NCBI RefSeq assembly: GCF_035650855.1
Contig: NZ_DASRGV010000290.1
Location: 1 to 42,183, forward strand
Length of the DNA: 42,183 nt
Direction of reading: 5' to 3'
Origin: Actinocrinis sp035650855
GTDB lineage: Bacteria; Actinomycetota; Actinomycetes; Streptomycetales; Catenulisporaceae
The translations under genes and the position numbers were made by a program. Positions 32,546 through 40,921 of this stretch are shown here, piece by piece. Numbering within the stretch: the stretch's first letter is position 1; each line of letters begins with the position of its first letter. The notes below the pieces were generated by a model. That model searched no databases. It saw only the letters and a program-made list of their open reading frames with translations, and was not told the origin of the DNA.

Positions 32546-34438
32546 ATGTCCTCCTCCTTCACCGACCGCATCCTGTTCGGCGGCGACTACAACCCCGAGC
32601 AGTGGCCGCGCAAGGTCTGGGAGGAGGACATGGCCCTGATGCGGCAAGCCGGGGTGAACCTGGCCACGGTCGGGGTGTTCTCCTGGGCGATGCTCGAACC
32701 GACGCCGGGCGTATACGAGTTCGGATGGCTCGACGAGGTGCTGGACCTGTTGCACGCCAACGGGATCGGTGTCGCACTCGCCACGCCGACCGCCTCCACG
32801 CCGCCGTGGATGAATCACCGGTGGCCCGAGACGCTGCCGCAGAACCCTGACGGCACGATCCGCACCTACGGCTCGCGCAACGCCTACTGCCCATCCTCCC
32901 CGGTCTACCGCGAGTTCGCCGACAAGATCAGCGAGGCGCTGGCCGCGCGGTACGCGCATCACCCGGCGCTGCGGATGTGGCATATCGGCAACGAGTTCGG
33001 CACGGTCTGCCACTGCGACCGCTGCGCCGCGCGTTTTCGCACCTGGCTCCAGGTCCGCTACGGCGACCTCGACGGCCTCAACGAGGCCTGGGGGACCGCG
33101 TTCTGGTCGCAGCGCTACAGCGAATGGGCCGAGGTGATCCCGCCCCGCCAGGTGCAGTACGTGATCAACCCGACCCAGGACCTTGACTACCAGCGTTTCG
33201 TCTCGGACCTGCTGCTCGGCGGCTTCGTCGCGGAACGCGACATCGTGCGCGCGCACAATCCGGCGATCCCGGTGACCACCAATTTCATGGGCTTCTTCAA
33301 GGGCACCGACTCCTGGCGGTGGGCGCGCGAGGAGGACCTTGTCTCGGTCGACATCTATCCCGATCCGAACGACCCTGACGCGGCCCGCGACGGTGCCATG
33401 GCCCACGATCTGACGCGCAGCCTCGGCGGCGGCAAGCCGTGGCTGCTGATGGAGCAGTCGCCGGCCGGCGCCGGGTGGCGTCACGTCGCGACGCCCAAGC
33501 GGCCCGGCCTCAACCGGCTGTGGTCCATGCAGGCGGTCGCCCGCGGCGCCGACGGCGTGCTGCACTTCCAGTGGCGCGCCTCGATGCAGGGAGCGGAGCG
33601 CACGCACGGCGCGATGGTGCCGCATGCGGGTCCTGATTCGCGCGTCTTCCGCGAGGTCTGCCAACTCGGCGAGCAACTCGCGCGGCTCGGTGACGTGATC
33701 GGCACGCGGGTGACCGCGGAGGTGGCGGTCCTGCACGACTGGGACGCCTGGCGTGCGGTCGAACTGGACCATCAACCGCACAGCGGATTCCGCTACCTCG
33801 ACCGGATGCGGGAGTACTACACGCCGCTGTGGCGCGCGAATATCACCGCCGACTTCGCGCATCCCGAGGCGGATCTGAGTACTTACAAGCTCGTCGTCGT
33901 GCCCAACCTCTATCAGGTCACTGACGTCGCGGCGGCCAACCTGGTGCGCTACGTCGAGCGCGGCGGGCACCTCGTCATGGGCCCCTTCTCCGGAGTGTCA
34001 GACCCCGACGAGCGCATCAGGCTGGGCGGGCATCCGGTCCCGTTCCGCGAGCTGCTGGGTCTGCGTATCGAGGAGTACTGGCCGCTGCCCGACGAACCGC
34101 TCACTCTGGAATCGGCCGAACTCGGCGACTTCACGGCCGCGACCTGGGCCGAGTGGCTGACCGCCGAGGGCGCGACCGCGGTCGCCACCTTCACCAGCGG
34201 CCCGCTCTCCGGCATCCCAGCTGTCCTGCGCAACGCCTACGGCGAGGGCACGGCCTGGTACGTCGCCACCCTTCCCGAGCCCGCCGCCCTGGCCCGCATC
34301 CTCGCCTCGGCCTGCGCGGCGGCCGGTGCCGAGCCGGTACTCGCCGGTCTTCCGCCGCGCGTCGAGGCGATTCGCCGCGGCGACAAGGTCTTCCTGCTCA
34401 ACCACGAGGACGAGTCCGTCGAGATCCGCGACCTCTAG
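32546..34438 (+). CDS. GH42 beta-galactosidase
   Basis: A 630-residue cytoplasmic glycosidase. The N-terminal barrel starts 'GGDYNPEQWP' and shows the acid/base Glu150 in WHIGNEFG and nucleophile Glu303 in LMEQSPAG. A zinc-type cysteine cluster (CHCDRC) follows the first Glu. A trimerisation domain and a beta-sandwich end complete the fold. ATG 32546 is chosen after GGGAA; the upstream in-frame ATG lies inside the GH74 gene. It lies 34 nt after GH74 and is probably cotranscribed. It would remove galactose from imported xyloglucan side chains; action on other beta-galactosides is equally possible. Confidence 0.93.
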   Translation: MSSSFTDRILFGGDYNPEQWPRKVWEEDMALMRQAGVNLATVGVFSWAMLEPTPGVYEFGWLDEVLDLLHANGIGVALATPTASTPPWMNHRWPETLPQNPDGTIRTYGSRNAYCPSSPVYREFADKISEALAARYAHHPALRMWHIGNEFGTVCHCDRCAARFRTWLQVRYGDLDGLNEAWGTAFWSQRYSEWAEVIPPRQVQYVINPTQDLDYQRFVSDLLLGGFVAERDIVRAHNPAIPVTTNFMGFFKGTDSWRWAREEDLVSVDIYPDPNDPDAARDGAMAHDLTRSLGGGKPWLLMEQSPAGAGWRHVATPKRPGLNRLWSMQAVARGADGVLHFQWRASMQGAERTHGAMVPHAGPDSRVFREVCQLGEQLARLGDVIGTRVTAEVAVLHDWDAWRAVELDHQPHSGFRYLDRMREYYTPLWRANITADFAHPEADLSTYKLVVVPNLYQVTDVAAANLVRYVERGGHLVMGPFSGVSDPDERIRLGGHPVPFRELLGLRIEEYWPLPDEPLTLESAELGDFTAATWAEWLTAEGATAVATFTSGPLSGIPAVLRNAYGEGTAWYVATLPEPAALARILASACAAAGAEPVLAGLPPRVEAIRRGDKVFLLNHEDESVEIRDL

Positions 34439-34512
34439 CAGAGATCAGCAGCAAGCGGTCGCCAGCCGGCAGCCGGTGCGCGGCTGTCAGACCCTCCCGC
34501 AACCATGGACGT

Positions 34513-35052
34513 ATGCACCTGCGCGATGTGGAACTCTCCGACGTTGACGCCTACATCCGGATGCGCTGCGATCCGGTGATGATGGCCGAACTCGGCGGTC
34601 CGCTACCGCCCGAGGGCATGGCGGAGAAGGTCCGGCGGGATGTGGAGACCGTGGCGTCAGGCCGGGGCTGGATCAAGATGATCATCCCGGACGAGGCCGC
34701 GCCGCACGTGGTGGCCGGCAATGTCGTGCTCTGGTCGCACGAAGACGAGGAACCCGACTGCGCCGACCCGGCGCCTGCCGTGTTCTGCGAGATCGGCTGG
34801 ATGGTGCTGCCCGAGTTCCAGGGGCGCGGCCTGGCGAAGCTGGCGGTGCGGGAACTGCTGCGCCTCGCCCACGAGGACGGCCGCTGGGGCCGCATCCACG
34901 CCTTCCCCGGCGCGACCAACGGCCCGTCCAACGGGATCTGCCGCTCGCTCGGTTTCACTTTGGACGGAAAGCGCGACGTGACCTTCGCCGGCCGGGTCCT
35001 GCACACCAATCACTGGAGTATCGACCCGGCCGATGCGATCCTGGTCAGGTGA
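34513..35052 (+). CDS. GNAT-family N-acetyltransferase
   Basis: A 179-residue acetyltransferase. The acetyl-CoA loop Q-G-R-G-L-A follows the strand 'EIGWMVLPEFQG', and the C-terminal 'SLGFTLDGKRDV' is typical of the family. The substrate is unknown. ATG 34513 has no clear ribosome-binding site and may be read from a very short leader. The AraC gene overlaps its stop by four bases (GTGA), so the two are coupled. The GH42 gene ends 74 nt before; a new transcript may start in that gap. Confidence 0.85.
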   Translation: MHLRDVELSDVDAYIRMRCDPVMMAELGGPLPPEGMAEKVRRDVETVASGRGWIKMIIPDEAAPHVVAGNVVLWSHEDEEPDCADPAPAVFCEIGWMVLPEFQGRGLAKLAVRELLRLAHEDGRWGRIHAFPGATNGPSNGICRSLGFTLDGKRDVTFAGRVLHTNHWSIDPADAILVR

Positions 35053-35468
35053 CTGTGGAGGAACTCGTCCGGCTGCGCAAGGCCCGCGACCAGATGGACC
35101 GCGACTACGCGCAGCCCCTCGACGTGGCCGCGCTGGCCCGCACCGCGTACATGTCGGCCGGGCACTTCTCCCGCAGCTTCCGCGCGGCGTTCGGCGAGAC
35201 GCCGTACAGCTATCTGATGACCCGGCGGATCGAACGCGCGAAGGCGCTGCTGCGGCGCGGGGACCTGTCCGTCACCGAGGTGTGCTTCGAGGTCGGCTGC
35301 ACCTCGCTGGGCTCGTTCAGCAGCCGCTTCACCGAACTGGTCGGCGAGAGTCCGACGTCGTACCGCAGCCGCTCGCATGAGGAGAGCGCGGTCATCCCGC
35401 CCTGCTACGCCAAGATCGTGACCCGCCCGCTGCGCGATGCGCGGGCGAAGGACCTCCCGCGGTCGTAG
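35049..35468 (+). CDS. AraC-family transcriptional regulator (DNA-binding domain only)
   Basis: A 139-residue protein that is almost entirely an AraC/XylS DNA-binding domain with two helix-turn-helix units: 'AYMSAGHFSRSFRAAFGETP' and 'VGCTSLGSFSSRFTELVG'. It has no N-terminal ligand domain, and a short basic tail follows. GTG 35049 overlaps the GNAT stop. A VOC protein gene starts 9 nt downstream; AraC/VOC pairs of this size are common in actinobacteria, where the VOC protein may supply the missing sensing or detoxifying role (inference). Confidence 0.88.
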   Translation: MTVEELVRLRKARDQMDRDYAQPLDVAALARTAYMSAGHFSRSFRAAFGETPYSYLMTRRIERAKALLRRGDLSVTEVCFEVGCTSLGSFSSRFTELVGESPTSYRSRSHEESAVIPPCYAKIVTRPLRDARAKDLPRS

Positions 35469-35477
35469 CGTGTAGCC

Positions 35478-35897
35478 ATGGACCTCAAGCTCTCGCACTG
35501 CTTCATCTCGGTGGACGATCACGACAAGGCGCTCGCCTTCTACCAGGACGTGCTCGGCCTCGAGGTGCGCAACGACGTCAAGTACGAGGGGATGCGCTGG
35601 ATCTCGGTCGGGTCAGCCGCGCAGCCCGAGGTGAACATCGTGCTCGAGCCGCCGGGCGTGGACCCGAACGCGACCGCGGCCGACCGGCAGGCGCTGATCG
35701 AGCTCCAGGCCAAGGGCCTGCTGCGCGGCGTGAACTTCGCCACCGACGACGTCGACGCGCTGTTCGAGCGGGTCGCCGCCTCCGGCGCCGACGTGCTGCA
35801 AGAACCGATGGACCAGCCCTACGGCGTGCGGGACTGCGCGTTCCGCGACCCGGCGGGCAACGCGTTGCGGTTCAGCCAGGTGCGGGCCAGGAAGTAG
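35478..35897 (+). CDS. VOC (glyoxalase/bleomycin-resistance fold) protein
   Basis: A 139-residue vicinal-oxygen-chelate protein. Two beta-alpha-beta-beta-beta modules can be seen: 'KALAFYQDVLGLEVRND' in the first, and 'VDALFERVAASGADV' followed by 'DCAFRDPAGNALRF' in the second. His7 and a late Asp/Arg region could bind metal, but the substrate is unknown. It sits directly behind the AraC regulator and ends 8 nt before the converging ispE stop, with no room for a terminator. Confidence 0.87.
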   Translation: MDLKLSHCFISVDDHDKALAFYQDVLGLEVRNDVKYEGMRWISVGSAAQPEVNIVLEPPGVDPNATAADRQALIELQAKGLLRGVNFATDDVDALFERVAASGADVLQEPMDQPYGVRDCAFRDPAGNALRFSQVRARK

Positions 35898-35905
35898 CCG
35901 GACTC

Positions 35906-36868
35906 CTAACGCACGTTCGAGACCAACGCCCCGGAGACCGGGCCCCGGGCCCGGCGGACCGCGCGGCACAGGCCGCTCGAGCGCAGCTGCTCCTCGACCT
36001 CGGCCGCGCTGACCGGCCCGTCCACCAGGAAGACCGTGGTCGGCCCGGAACCCGACACCAGCGCGCCCGCGGCGCCCGCGGCGCGCCCGATGTCGAGCAG
36101 CTCGCCGATCTCGGGCAGCAGCTCGATCGCGGCCGGCTGCAGGTCGTTGTAGAGCGCCGCGCCGATCCGGTCGGCGTCGCCGGAGCGCAGCGTGGCCATC
36201 AGGTCCGGGTGCACGCCAGGCTCCGGGATCTCGCGCCGGTCCCGGCGGCGCTGCAGGTCGCAGGTCTCGAACACCTTGGGCGTGGACAGGCCGCCGTCGT
36301 AGACCGCGATCACCCACTCCAGGCCGGCCGCCGCGAGCACCGGGGAGATGTGCTCGCCGCGCCCGGTGCCGATCGCCGTGCCGCCGTGCAGCGCGAAGGG
36401 CACGTCGCTGCCCAGGCTCGCGGCCAGGTCGTGCAGCTCGTCGCGGCGCAGCCCGGTGCCCCAGAGCCGGTCGCAGGCCACCAGCGCGGCCGCCGCGTCC
36501 GCGGAGCCGCCCGCCATGCCGCCGGCCACCGGGATGTCCTTGCGGATCGTCAGCCGCACGTCCGGCTCCACCCGCGCGTGCTCGGCCAGCAGCAGCGCCG
36601 CCTGCCAGGCCAGGTTGCGCTCGTCGTCGGGCACCCCGCTCACGTCCGAGTCGCGGCGCAGCGGCTCGACGGTCAGCGAAAGGCCGCGCGAGGCGCGCGC
36701 CACGATCTCGTCGTAGAGCGAGACCGCGTGAAAGACGGTCACCAGCTCGTGGTAGCCGTCGGGGCGCAGTGGTCCCACCGAGAGCGAGAGGTTGATCTTC
36801 GCGGGGACCCGGACGGTGACCGCTTCGGGACGGAAGGGCCCGTCATCCCAGTCTTCCAGCGCGGTCAC
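35906..36868 (-). CDS. ispE: 4-diphosphocytidyl-2-C-methyl-D-erythritol kinase
   Basis: A 320-residue GHMP kinase of the MEP isoprenoid pathway. It phosphorylates the 2-hydroxyl of CDP-ME using ATP. Signatures are N-terminal 'VRVPAKINLSL', the glycine-rich ATP loop 'PVAGGMAGGSADAAAAL' and C-terminal 'VSGSGPTTVFLV'. GTG 36868 lies 5 nt after the rsmA stop. The order metG-tatD-rpfB-rsmA-ispE matches that of mycobacteria and streptomycetes, supporting the call. Confidence 0.96.
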   Translation of the reverse strand: MTALEDWDDGPFRPEAVTVRVPAKINLSLSVGPLRPDGYHELVTVFHAVSLYDEIVARASRGLSLTVEPLRRDSDVSGVPDDERNLAWQAALLLAEHARVEPDVRLTIRKDIPVAGGMAGGSADAAAALVACDRLWGTGLRRDELHDLAASLGSDVPFALHGGTAIGTGRGEHISPVLAAAGLEWVIAVYDGGLSTPKVFETCDLQRRRDRREIPEPGVHPDLMATLRSGDADRIGAALYNDLQPAAIELLPEIGELLDIGRAAGAAGALVSGSGPTTVFLVDGPVSAAEVEEQLRSSGLCRAVRRARGPVSGALVSNVR

Positions 36869-36873
36869 TCCAG

Positions 36874-37905
36874 TCAGCTCCCATCCAGCCCCGGCTCGCG
36901 CCCGGGGTCCGCCGCGTCGGCGTTCGCGGCCTCGGCAATCGCAGCGTACTGGTCCACGGTGAGCGCTTCGCCGCGCGCCGTCGGGTCGACCCCCGCGCGG
37001 CGCAGGATCTCCTCCGCCCGCGGGGCCGATCCGGCCCAGCCGGCCAGCGCGGCGCGCAGGGTCTTGCGGCGCTGCGCGAAGGCCGCGTCCACCACCGCGA
37101 ACACCTCCTTGCGACTCGCCCGCGTCGTCGGCGGTTGCCTGCGTTCCAGCGCTACCAGACCGGACTCGACATGCGGGGCCGGCCAGAACACGTTCTTACC
37201 GATAGAACCGGCCCGGCGTACAGAGGCGTACCAGCGGGCCTTGACACTCGGTACCCCGTATACCCGGCCGCCGGGCTCGGCCGCCAGCCGGTCGGCGACT
37301 TCCGCCTGCACCATGACGAGCACCCGTTCGAGTGACGGGAACCGTTCGAGCATGTGCAGCAGCACCGGCACGGCCACGTTGTACGGCAGGTTCGCGACCA
37401 GCGCGGTCGGGGGAGGGCCGGGCAGTTCCGTGATGCGCATCGCGTCGGCTTGGACGAGCGTGAAGCGCGGGAGCGCCGGGTCGTCGGAGGCGGCTGCTGA
37501 AGAGTCGTCAGGGCCCGTCGCGGAATCCGCCGCGCCGCCGGGGCCGGAAAGCGCCTCGGGAAAGCGCTCGGCAACCGTCTGCGGCAAGGCGCCGGCGAGC
37601 ACCGGGTCGATCTCCACCGCGACCACGCGGCGGGCCGCGCCGAGCAGCCCGAGCGTCAGCGAGCCGAGCCCGGGGCCCACCTCCACGACCACGTCGTCAG
37701 GCCGCACGTCCGCGGCCCGCACGATGCGGCGGATGGTGTTCGGGTCGATGACGAAGTTCTGGCCGAGTTGCTTGGTCGGCCGCACGCCGAGCCGCTCGGC
37801 CAGCGCGCGTACGTCGGCGGGGCCGAGCAGCCCGGGCGCACTCGCCGCCGGGCGCTCGCCCCCGCCATCGCTCAGCTGAACAGGAAGTGGCCGCACACCG
37901 GCCAT
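36874..37905 (-). CDS. rsmA: 16S rRNA (adenine1518/1519-N6,N6) dimethyltransferase
   Basis: A 343-residue KsgA/RsmA enzyme that dimethylates two adenines near the 3' end of 16S rRNA during 30S maturation. It shows 'KQLGQNFVIDPN', the SAM loop 'VVEVGPGLGSLT', 'VAVEIDP' and the catalytic NLPY motif. A low-complexity Ser/Ala/Asp/Gly insert of about 30 residues (plus 37,465-37,560) lies between the SAM-binding strands and QADAM. The start is uncertain: ATG 37905 overlaps the end of rpfB by 34 nt and lacks a clear ribosome-binding site; GTG 37896 is an alternative. Confidence 0.94.
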   Translation of the reverse strand: MAGVRPLPVQLSDGGGERPAASAPGLLGPADVRALAERLGVRPTKQLGQNFVIDPNTIRRIVRAADVRPDDVVVEVGPGLGSLTLGLLGAARRVVAVEIDPVLAGALPQTVAERFPEALSGPGGAADSATGPDDSSAAASDDPALPRFTLVQADAMRITELPGPPPTALVANLPYNVAVPVLLHMLERFPSLERVLVMVQAEVADRLAAEPGGRVYGVPSVKARWYASVRRAGSIGKNVFWPAPHVESGLVALERRQPPTTRASRKEVFAVVDAAFAQRRKTLRAALAGWAGSAPRAEEILRRAGVDPTARGEALTVDQYAAIAEAANADAADPGREPGLDGS

Positions 37906-39692
37906 TGTCCAGCACCGGACCGCTGGTAGAGCAATTCGGCCCGGGTGGTCTGCTCCGACGCCGAGGCGTTCGACGGCAGTCCGGAGCCGCCCAGCGAGTC
38001 CCAGGTCGAGACAGAGAACTGGTAGAGCCCGTAGTACGTGCCGCTCGGGTCCACCGCGTGCGGGTTGCCGCCCGACTCGCAGTTGGCCAGCGCCGCCCAG
38101 TTCAGCCCGGAGGCGCTGCTCGGCAGCGCCTTGGTGCCGACCTTCTCCACCTCGGCCACCGGCTGCTTGGTGACCACCCTGGAGACCTCCTTCGGGGCCT
38201 GCTTGACCCCGTTGATGATCTGCAGCGCGTAGGTCACCTTCGCGACGCCGTTCTGGCCGGGCGTCACGACCGTGGTCGTGCCGACGTAGCTGCTCGGGTC
38301 GTCCTGCTTGGTGACGGTGTAGGGCAGCGAGACTTCCTTGACCTCGGTCGTGCCGGTGATCCGCAGGATCGAGATGGTCTCGCCGTCGGTCGGCAGCGAG
38401 CCCATCGGGACCGAGGCGGTGTCCTGGTTGCCCAGCGTTATCCCGGCGTCGCCCATCGCCGCCTGCACGGTGGCCGCGGTCGTGTCGATCTGGTCGGTCT
38501 TGCCGTCCACCAGGAAGGTCACGTGCCGCATCGTGAAGACCGCGAAGTCGCGGCCGGAGCGGCTGATCGGCGTGCCCGGGTCGACCGACACGAAGCGGGC
38601 GCCCTGGATCCGGATGCCCAGCTCCTGCATCGCGCCGCCGACGGTGGGCGCGTGTACCCACACGTGCTCGGGGGTGCCGTTGACCGTCACGTTTATCGGA
38701 CGACCGTACTTGACCGTGATCGTGGAGTTGTCCGCCAGCGCGGCGGACGGCGCGGGGGTGACCAGGTCGTGGCTGCCGGTGGTGATGCTGTCCGAGCTCA
38801 GCGCGGCGCCCACGGTGGCGGCGAAGGAGTGGATCTGGCGCGTCGAGCCGTCCACCGAGACGGTGACCGTCTTCTCGAAGGCCACGTACGCGGTCACGCC
38901 GCCGAGCAGCGCCGCGAGCACCAGGCCCTGCACCGCGCGCCCGGCCCAGCCGATCTTCCGGCGCCCGGACAGCGGCTGCCGCTGCGCGCCGCCGCGGGTG
39001 CGCAGGCTCTCCGGCTGCCGCTGGCCGGGAAGGTCGAGATCGGTGGCGGGCGTGAAGGCCGCCGCCCCGAGCCCCGCTTCGGTGTCGAGGTCCGACTCGG
39101 GACCGTCGAGTTCCGGCAGGCGCGGCTTGGTCAGCAGGCGCGTGCGTCCGCGTTCGGGCTCCGGCTCGCCATAGCCTCCGTCGCCTTCGTAGCCGCCGGC
39201 GTGGCCCGCGTATCCGGCGTCGTCGCTGAAGCGCTGCGTGTCATACGCGTGCGCCGGGTAGTCATCGCCCACGTATGCGGGGGCGGGAAAGTCGGGCGCG
39301 GCGTAGTCGGCCGGGTAGTCGCCGCCGTAGCCGTAGGGCTCGCCCGCGTAGGACGCGGCAGCGTACGAGTCCGCCTCGTACACGTCCGCGTTGTAGGACT
39401 CGCTGCGGTACTCCGCCTCGTAGTCGACTGAGCCGTAGTCAGCCGCGTTGTAACCCTCCGCGGCATACGGGTCCGCATACTCGGCGGCGCCGTCCGCGTA
39501 CGGGGCGTAAGGCTCGCCGTGTGCAGTCGGTTGGTCGTCGGCCGCGTCGGTGTTGAACGGGGGCGAATACCGCGCGGGACCGGTGAAGGAGGACGGCCAA
39601 GCGGAGGCGCCTTGGATCGGGCCGCCGCCACCCGTGCCCCGGGTCGAGCGTGATCCGCTCACTACACTCCAGACCTCGCAGGTTCCGGCCAC
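37872..39692 (-). CDS. rpfB: Resuscitation-promoting factor, RpfB type
   Basis: A 606-residue membrane-anchored muralytic protein. A long cytoplasmic part (1-250) includes a tyrosine-rich segment (62-174) with Tyr nearly every fifth residue. One membrane helix (about 252-271) is followed by three DUF348 repeats (about 275-430), a G5 domain (about 430-510) and the C-terminal Rpf lysozyme-like domain with catalytic Glu539 in NCESGGNPHAV and 'YYGLYQFSVSTWDSLGG'. It cleaves peptidoglycan to promote outgrowth or germination. GTG 39692 is used; GTG 39662, with GGAG close upstream, is an alternative start. It follows tatD on the same strand after 335 nt and overlaps rsmA. Confidence 0.95.
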   Translation of the reverse strand: MAGTCEVWSVVSGSRSTRGTGGGGPIQGASAWPSSFTGPARYSPPFNTDAADDQPTAHGEPYAPYADGAAEYADPYAAEGYNAADYGSVDYEAEYRSESYNADVYEADSYAAASYAGEPYGYGGDYPADYAAPDFPAPAYVGDDYPAHAYDTQRFSDDAGYAGHAGGYEGDGGYGEPEPERGRTRLLTKPRLPELDGPESDLDTEAGLGAAAFTPATDLDLPGQRQPESLRTRGGAQRQPLSGRRKIGWAGRAVQGLVLAALLGGVTAYVAFEKTVTVSVDGSTRQIHSFAATVGAALSSDSITTGSHDLVTPAPSAALADNSTITVKYGRPINVTVNGTPEHVWVHAPTVGGAMQELGIRIQGARFVSVDPGTPISRSGRDFAVFTMRHVTFLVDGKTDQIDTTAATVQAAMGDAGITLGNQDTASVPMGSLPTDGETISILRITGTTEVKEVSLPYTVTKQDDPSSYVGTTTVVTPGQNGVAKVTYALQIINGVKQAPKEVSRVVTKQPVAEVEKVGTKALPSSASGLNWAALANCESGGNPHAVDPSGTYYGLYQFSVSTWDSLGGSGLPSNASASEQTTRAELLYQRSGAGQWPVCGHFLFS

Positions 39693-40027
39693 GGACTCCG
39701 CGACGCCCGGGAAAGCGGCGGGGGAGTGAACCGATCCGGCTACCGAGCAAGGGACTCTATTCCACTCCCGTTCATGGTCGCCATAGCCCCTTTCGGTCCC
39801 CTGGCCAAATCTGATGTCCAGTTAGTCCTATTTGCGGACCGAGCTTTATGGTGATTTGACCTGGATTGCAGCGCAGGATTTGTGGTCTTCGTCACCGAAG
39901 CGCTCGATTGGCGTAGTGCGAAATGGCTACGGCAAATGGTTACCGAAGCGTGGCAGTGCTCTGCGAAAAATGGCCGGGTGGGGGCACGCACCGTCCGCGC
40001 CGATCGACGCAGCGTCAGGAAAACCCG
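39693..40027 (-). promoter_or_regulatory. rpfB upstream region with 12-bp direct repeat
   Basis: This 335-nt gap holds no gene. About 39775-39985 is clearly richer in A+T than its surroundings, as expected of a promoter. The sequence GTYACCGAAGCG occurs twice, at 39891-39902 and 39939-39950 (11 of 12 identical, 48-bp offset). I could not assign a confident -10/-35 pair or a known riboswitch. Confidence 0.45.
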
Positions 40028-40921
40028 TCAGCGCAGCCCGAACACCCGGCGCGTATTGGCGTCGATCGCCGCGCAGAGCTCCGCGACGTCCATCCCGCGC
40101 GTCTCAGCCATCGATCGCACTGTGTGCGGGATCAGATACGGTGCGTTCGGGCGTCCGCGGTACGGCACGGGCGTGAGAAACGGTGCGTCCGTCTCGACCA
40201 GGATCAGATCCGGCGGCGCGACCCGCAGGGCCTCGCGCAGCGCCTCGTTCGCCTTGAAGGTGACCGGCCCGGCGAACGACATGACGTAGCCGCGCTCGGC
40301 GCAGATCTTCGCCATCGCCGCGTCGCCGGAGTAGCAGTGGAAGACGACTCGCTCCGGCGCGCCTTCCTCCTCCAGGATCCGCAGCACGTCCTCGTGCGCG
40401 TCGCGGTCGTGGATCACCAGGGCCTTGCCGTGCCGCTTGGCGATCTCGATGTGCCGGCGGAAGGACTCCTGCTGCGCGGCCACGCCCTCCGGTCCGGTCC
40501 GGAAGTAGTCGAGGCCGGTCTCGCCGACCCCGACCACGTGCGGCAGCGCCGCGAGTTCGTCGATGCGGGCCAGCGCCGCCTCCAGTGCCGCCGAGCCGCC
40601 GGGTGCCCGGTGCTGCCGGCTCCAGCCGTCGACGTCCCCCAGGACCAGACGTGGTCCCTCGTTCGGGTGTAGCGCCACGGTCGGGTGAATCTCCGGGTGC
40701 TGCTGCGCCGTCTGCACCGCCCATTCGGAGGACGGCACGTCGCAACCGACCTGAATCAGCGTCGTCACATTGACCGACACGGACATCCGCAGCGACTCCT
40801 CGACGCTGCGCTCCTGCATGTCGAGATGCGTGTGGCTGTCAGCCACCGGCAACGGCAACGCCTCGGGCGCGGGAGGAGGAACGTCCTGTCCCTGCGCGCC
40901 CTTACCTCCGTTGGCACTCAC
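40028..40921 (-). CDS. tatD: TatD-family metal-dependent DNase
   Basis: A 297-residue TIM-barrel hydrolase. Metal ligands and signatures are visible: DSHTHLD at the start of the barrel, 'VGETGLDYFRTGP', 'VIHDRDAHEDVL', FHCYSGD and ETDAPFLTP followed by 'YRGRPNAP'. Family members are 3'-5' DNases acting in DNA repair or turnover. GTG 40921 overlaps the metG stop by four bases (GTGA), so the genes are coupled. The first about 22 residues are a variable leader before the barrel. Confidence 0.94.
   Translation of the reverse strand: MSANGGKGAQGQDVPPPAPEALPLPVADSHTHLDMQERSVEESLRMSVSVNVTTLIQVGCDVPSSEWAVQTAQQHPEIHPTVALHPNEGPRLVLGDVDGWSRQHRAPGGSAALEAALARIDELAALPHVVGVGETGLDYFRTGPEGVAAQQESFRRHIEIAKRHGKALVIHDRDAHEDVLRILEEEGAPERVVFHCYSGDAAMAKICAERGYVMSFAGPVTFKANEALREALRVAPPDLILVETDAPFLTPVPYRGRPNAPYLIPHTVRSMAETRGMDVAELCAAIDANTRRVFGLR

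Noticed and set aside
39693..40027. Cyclic-di-AMP (ydaO-type) riboswitch before rpfB
   Set aside because: Such riboswitches precede some actinobacterial rpf genes, but I could not find the conserved core on the minus strand here.
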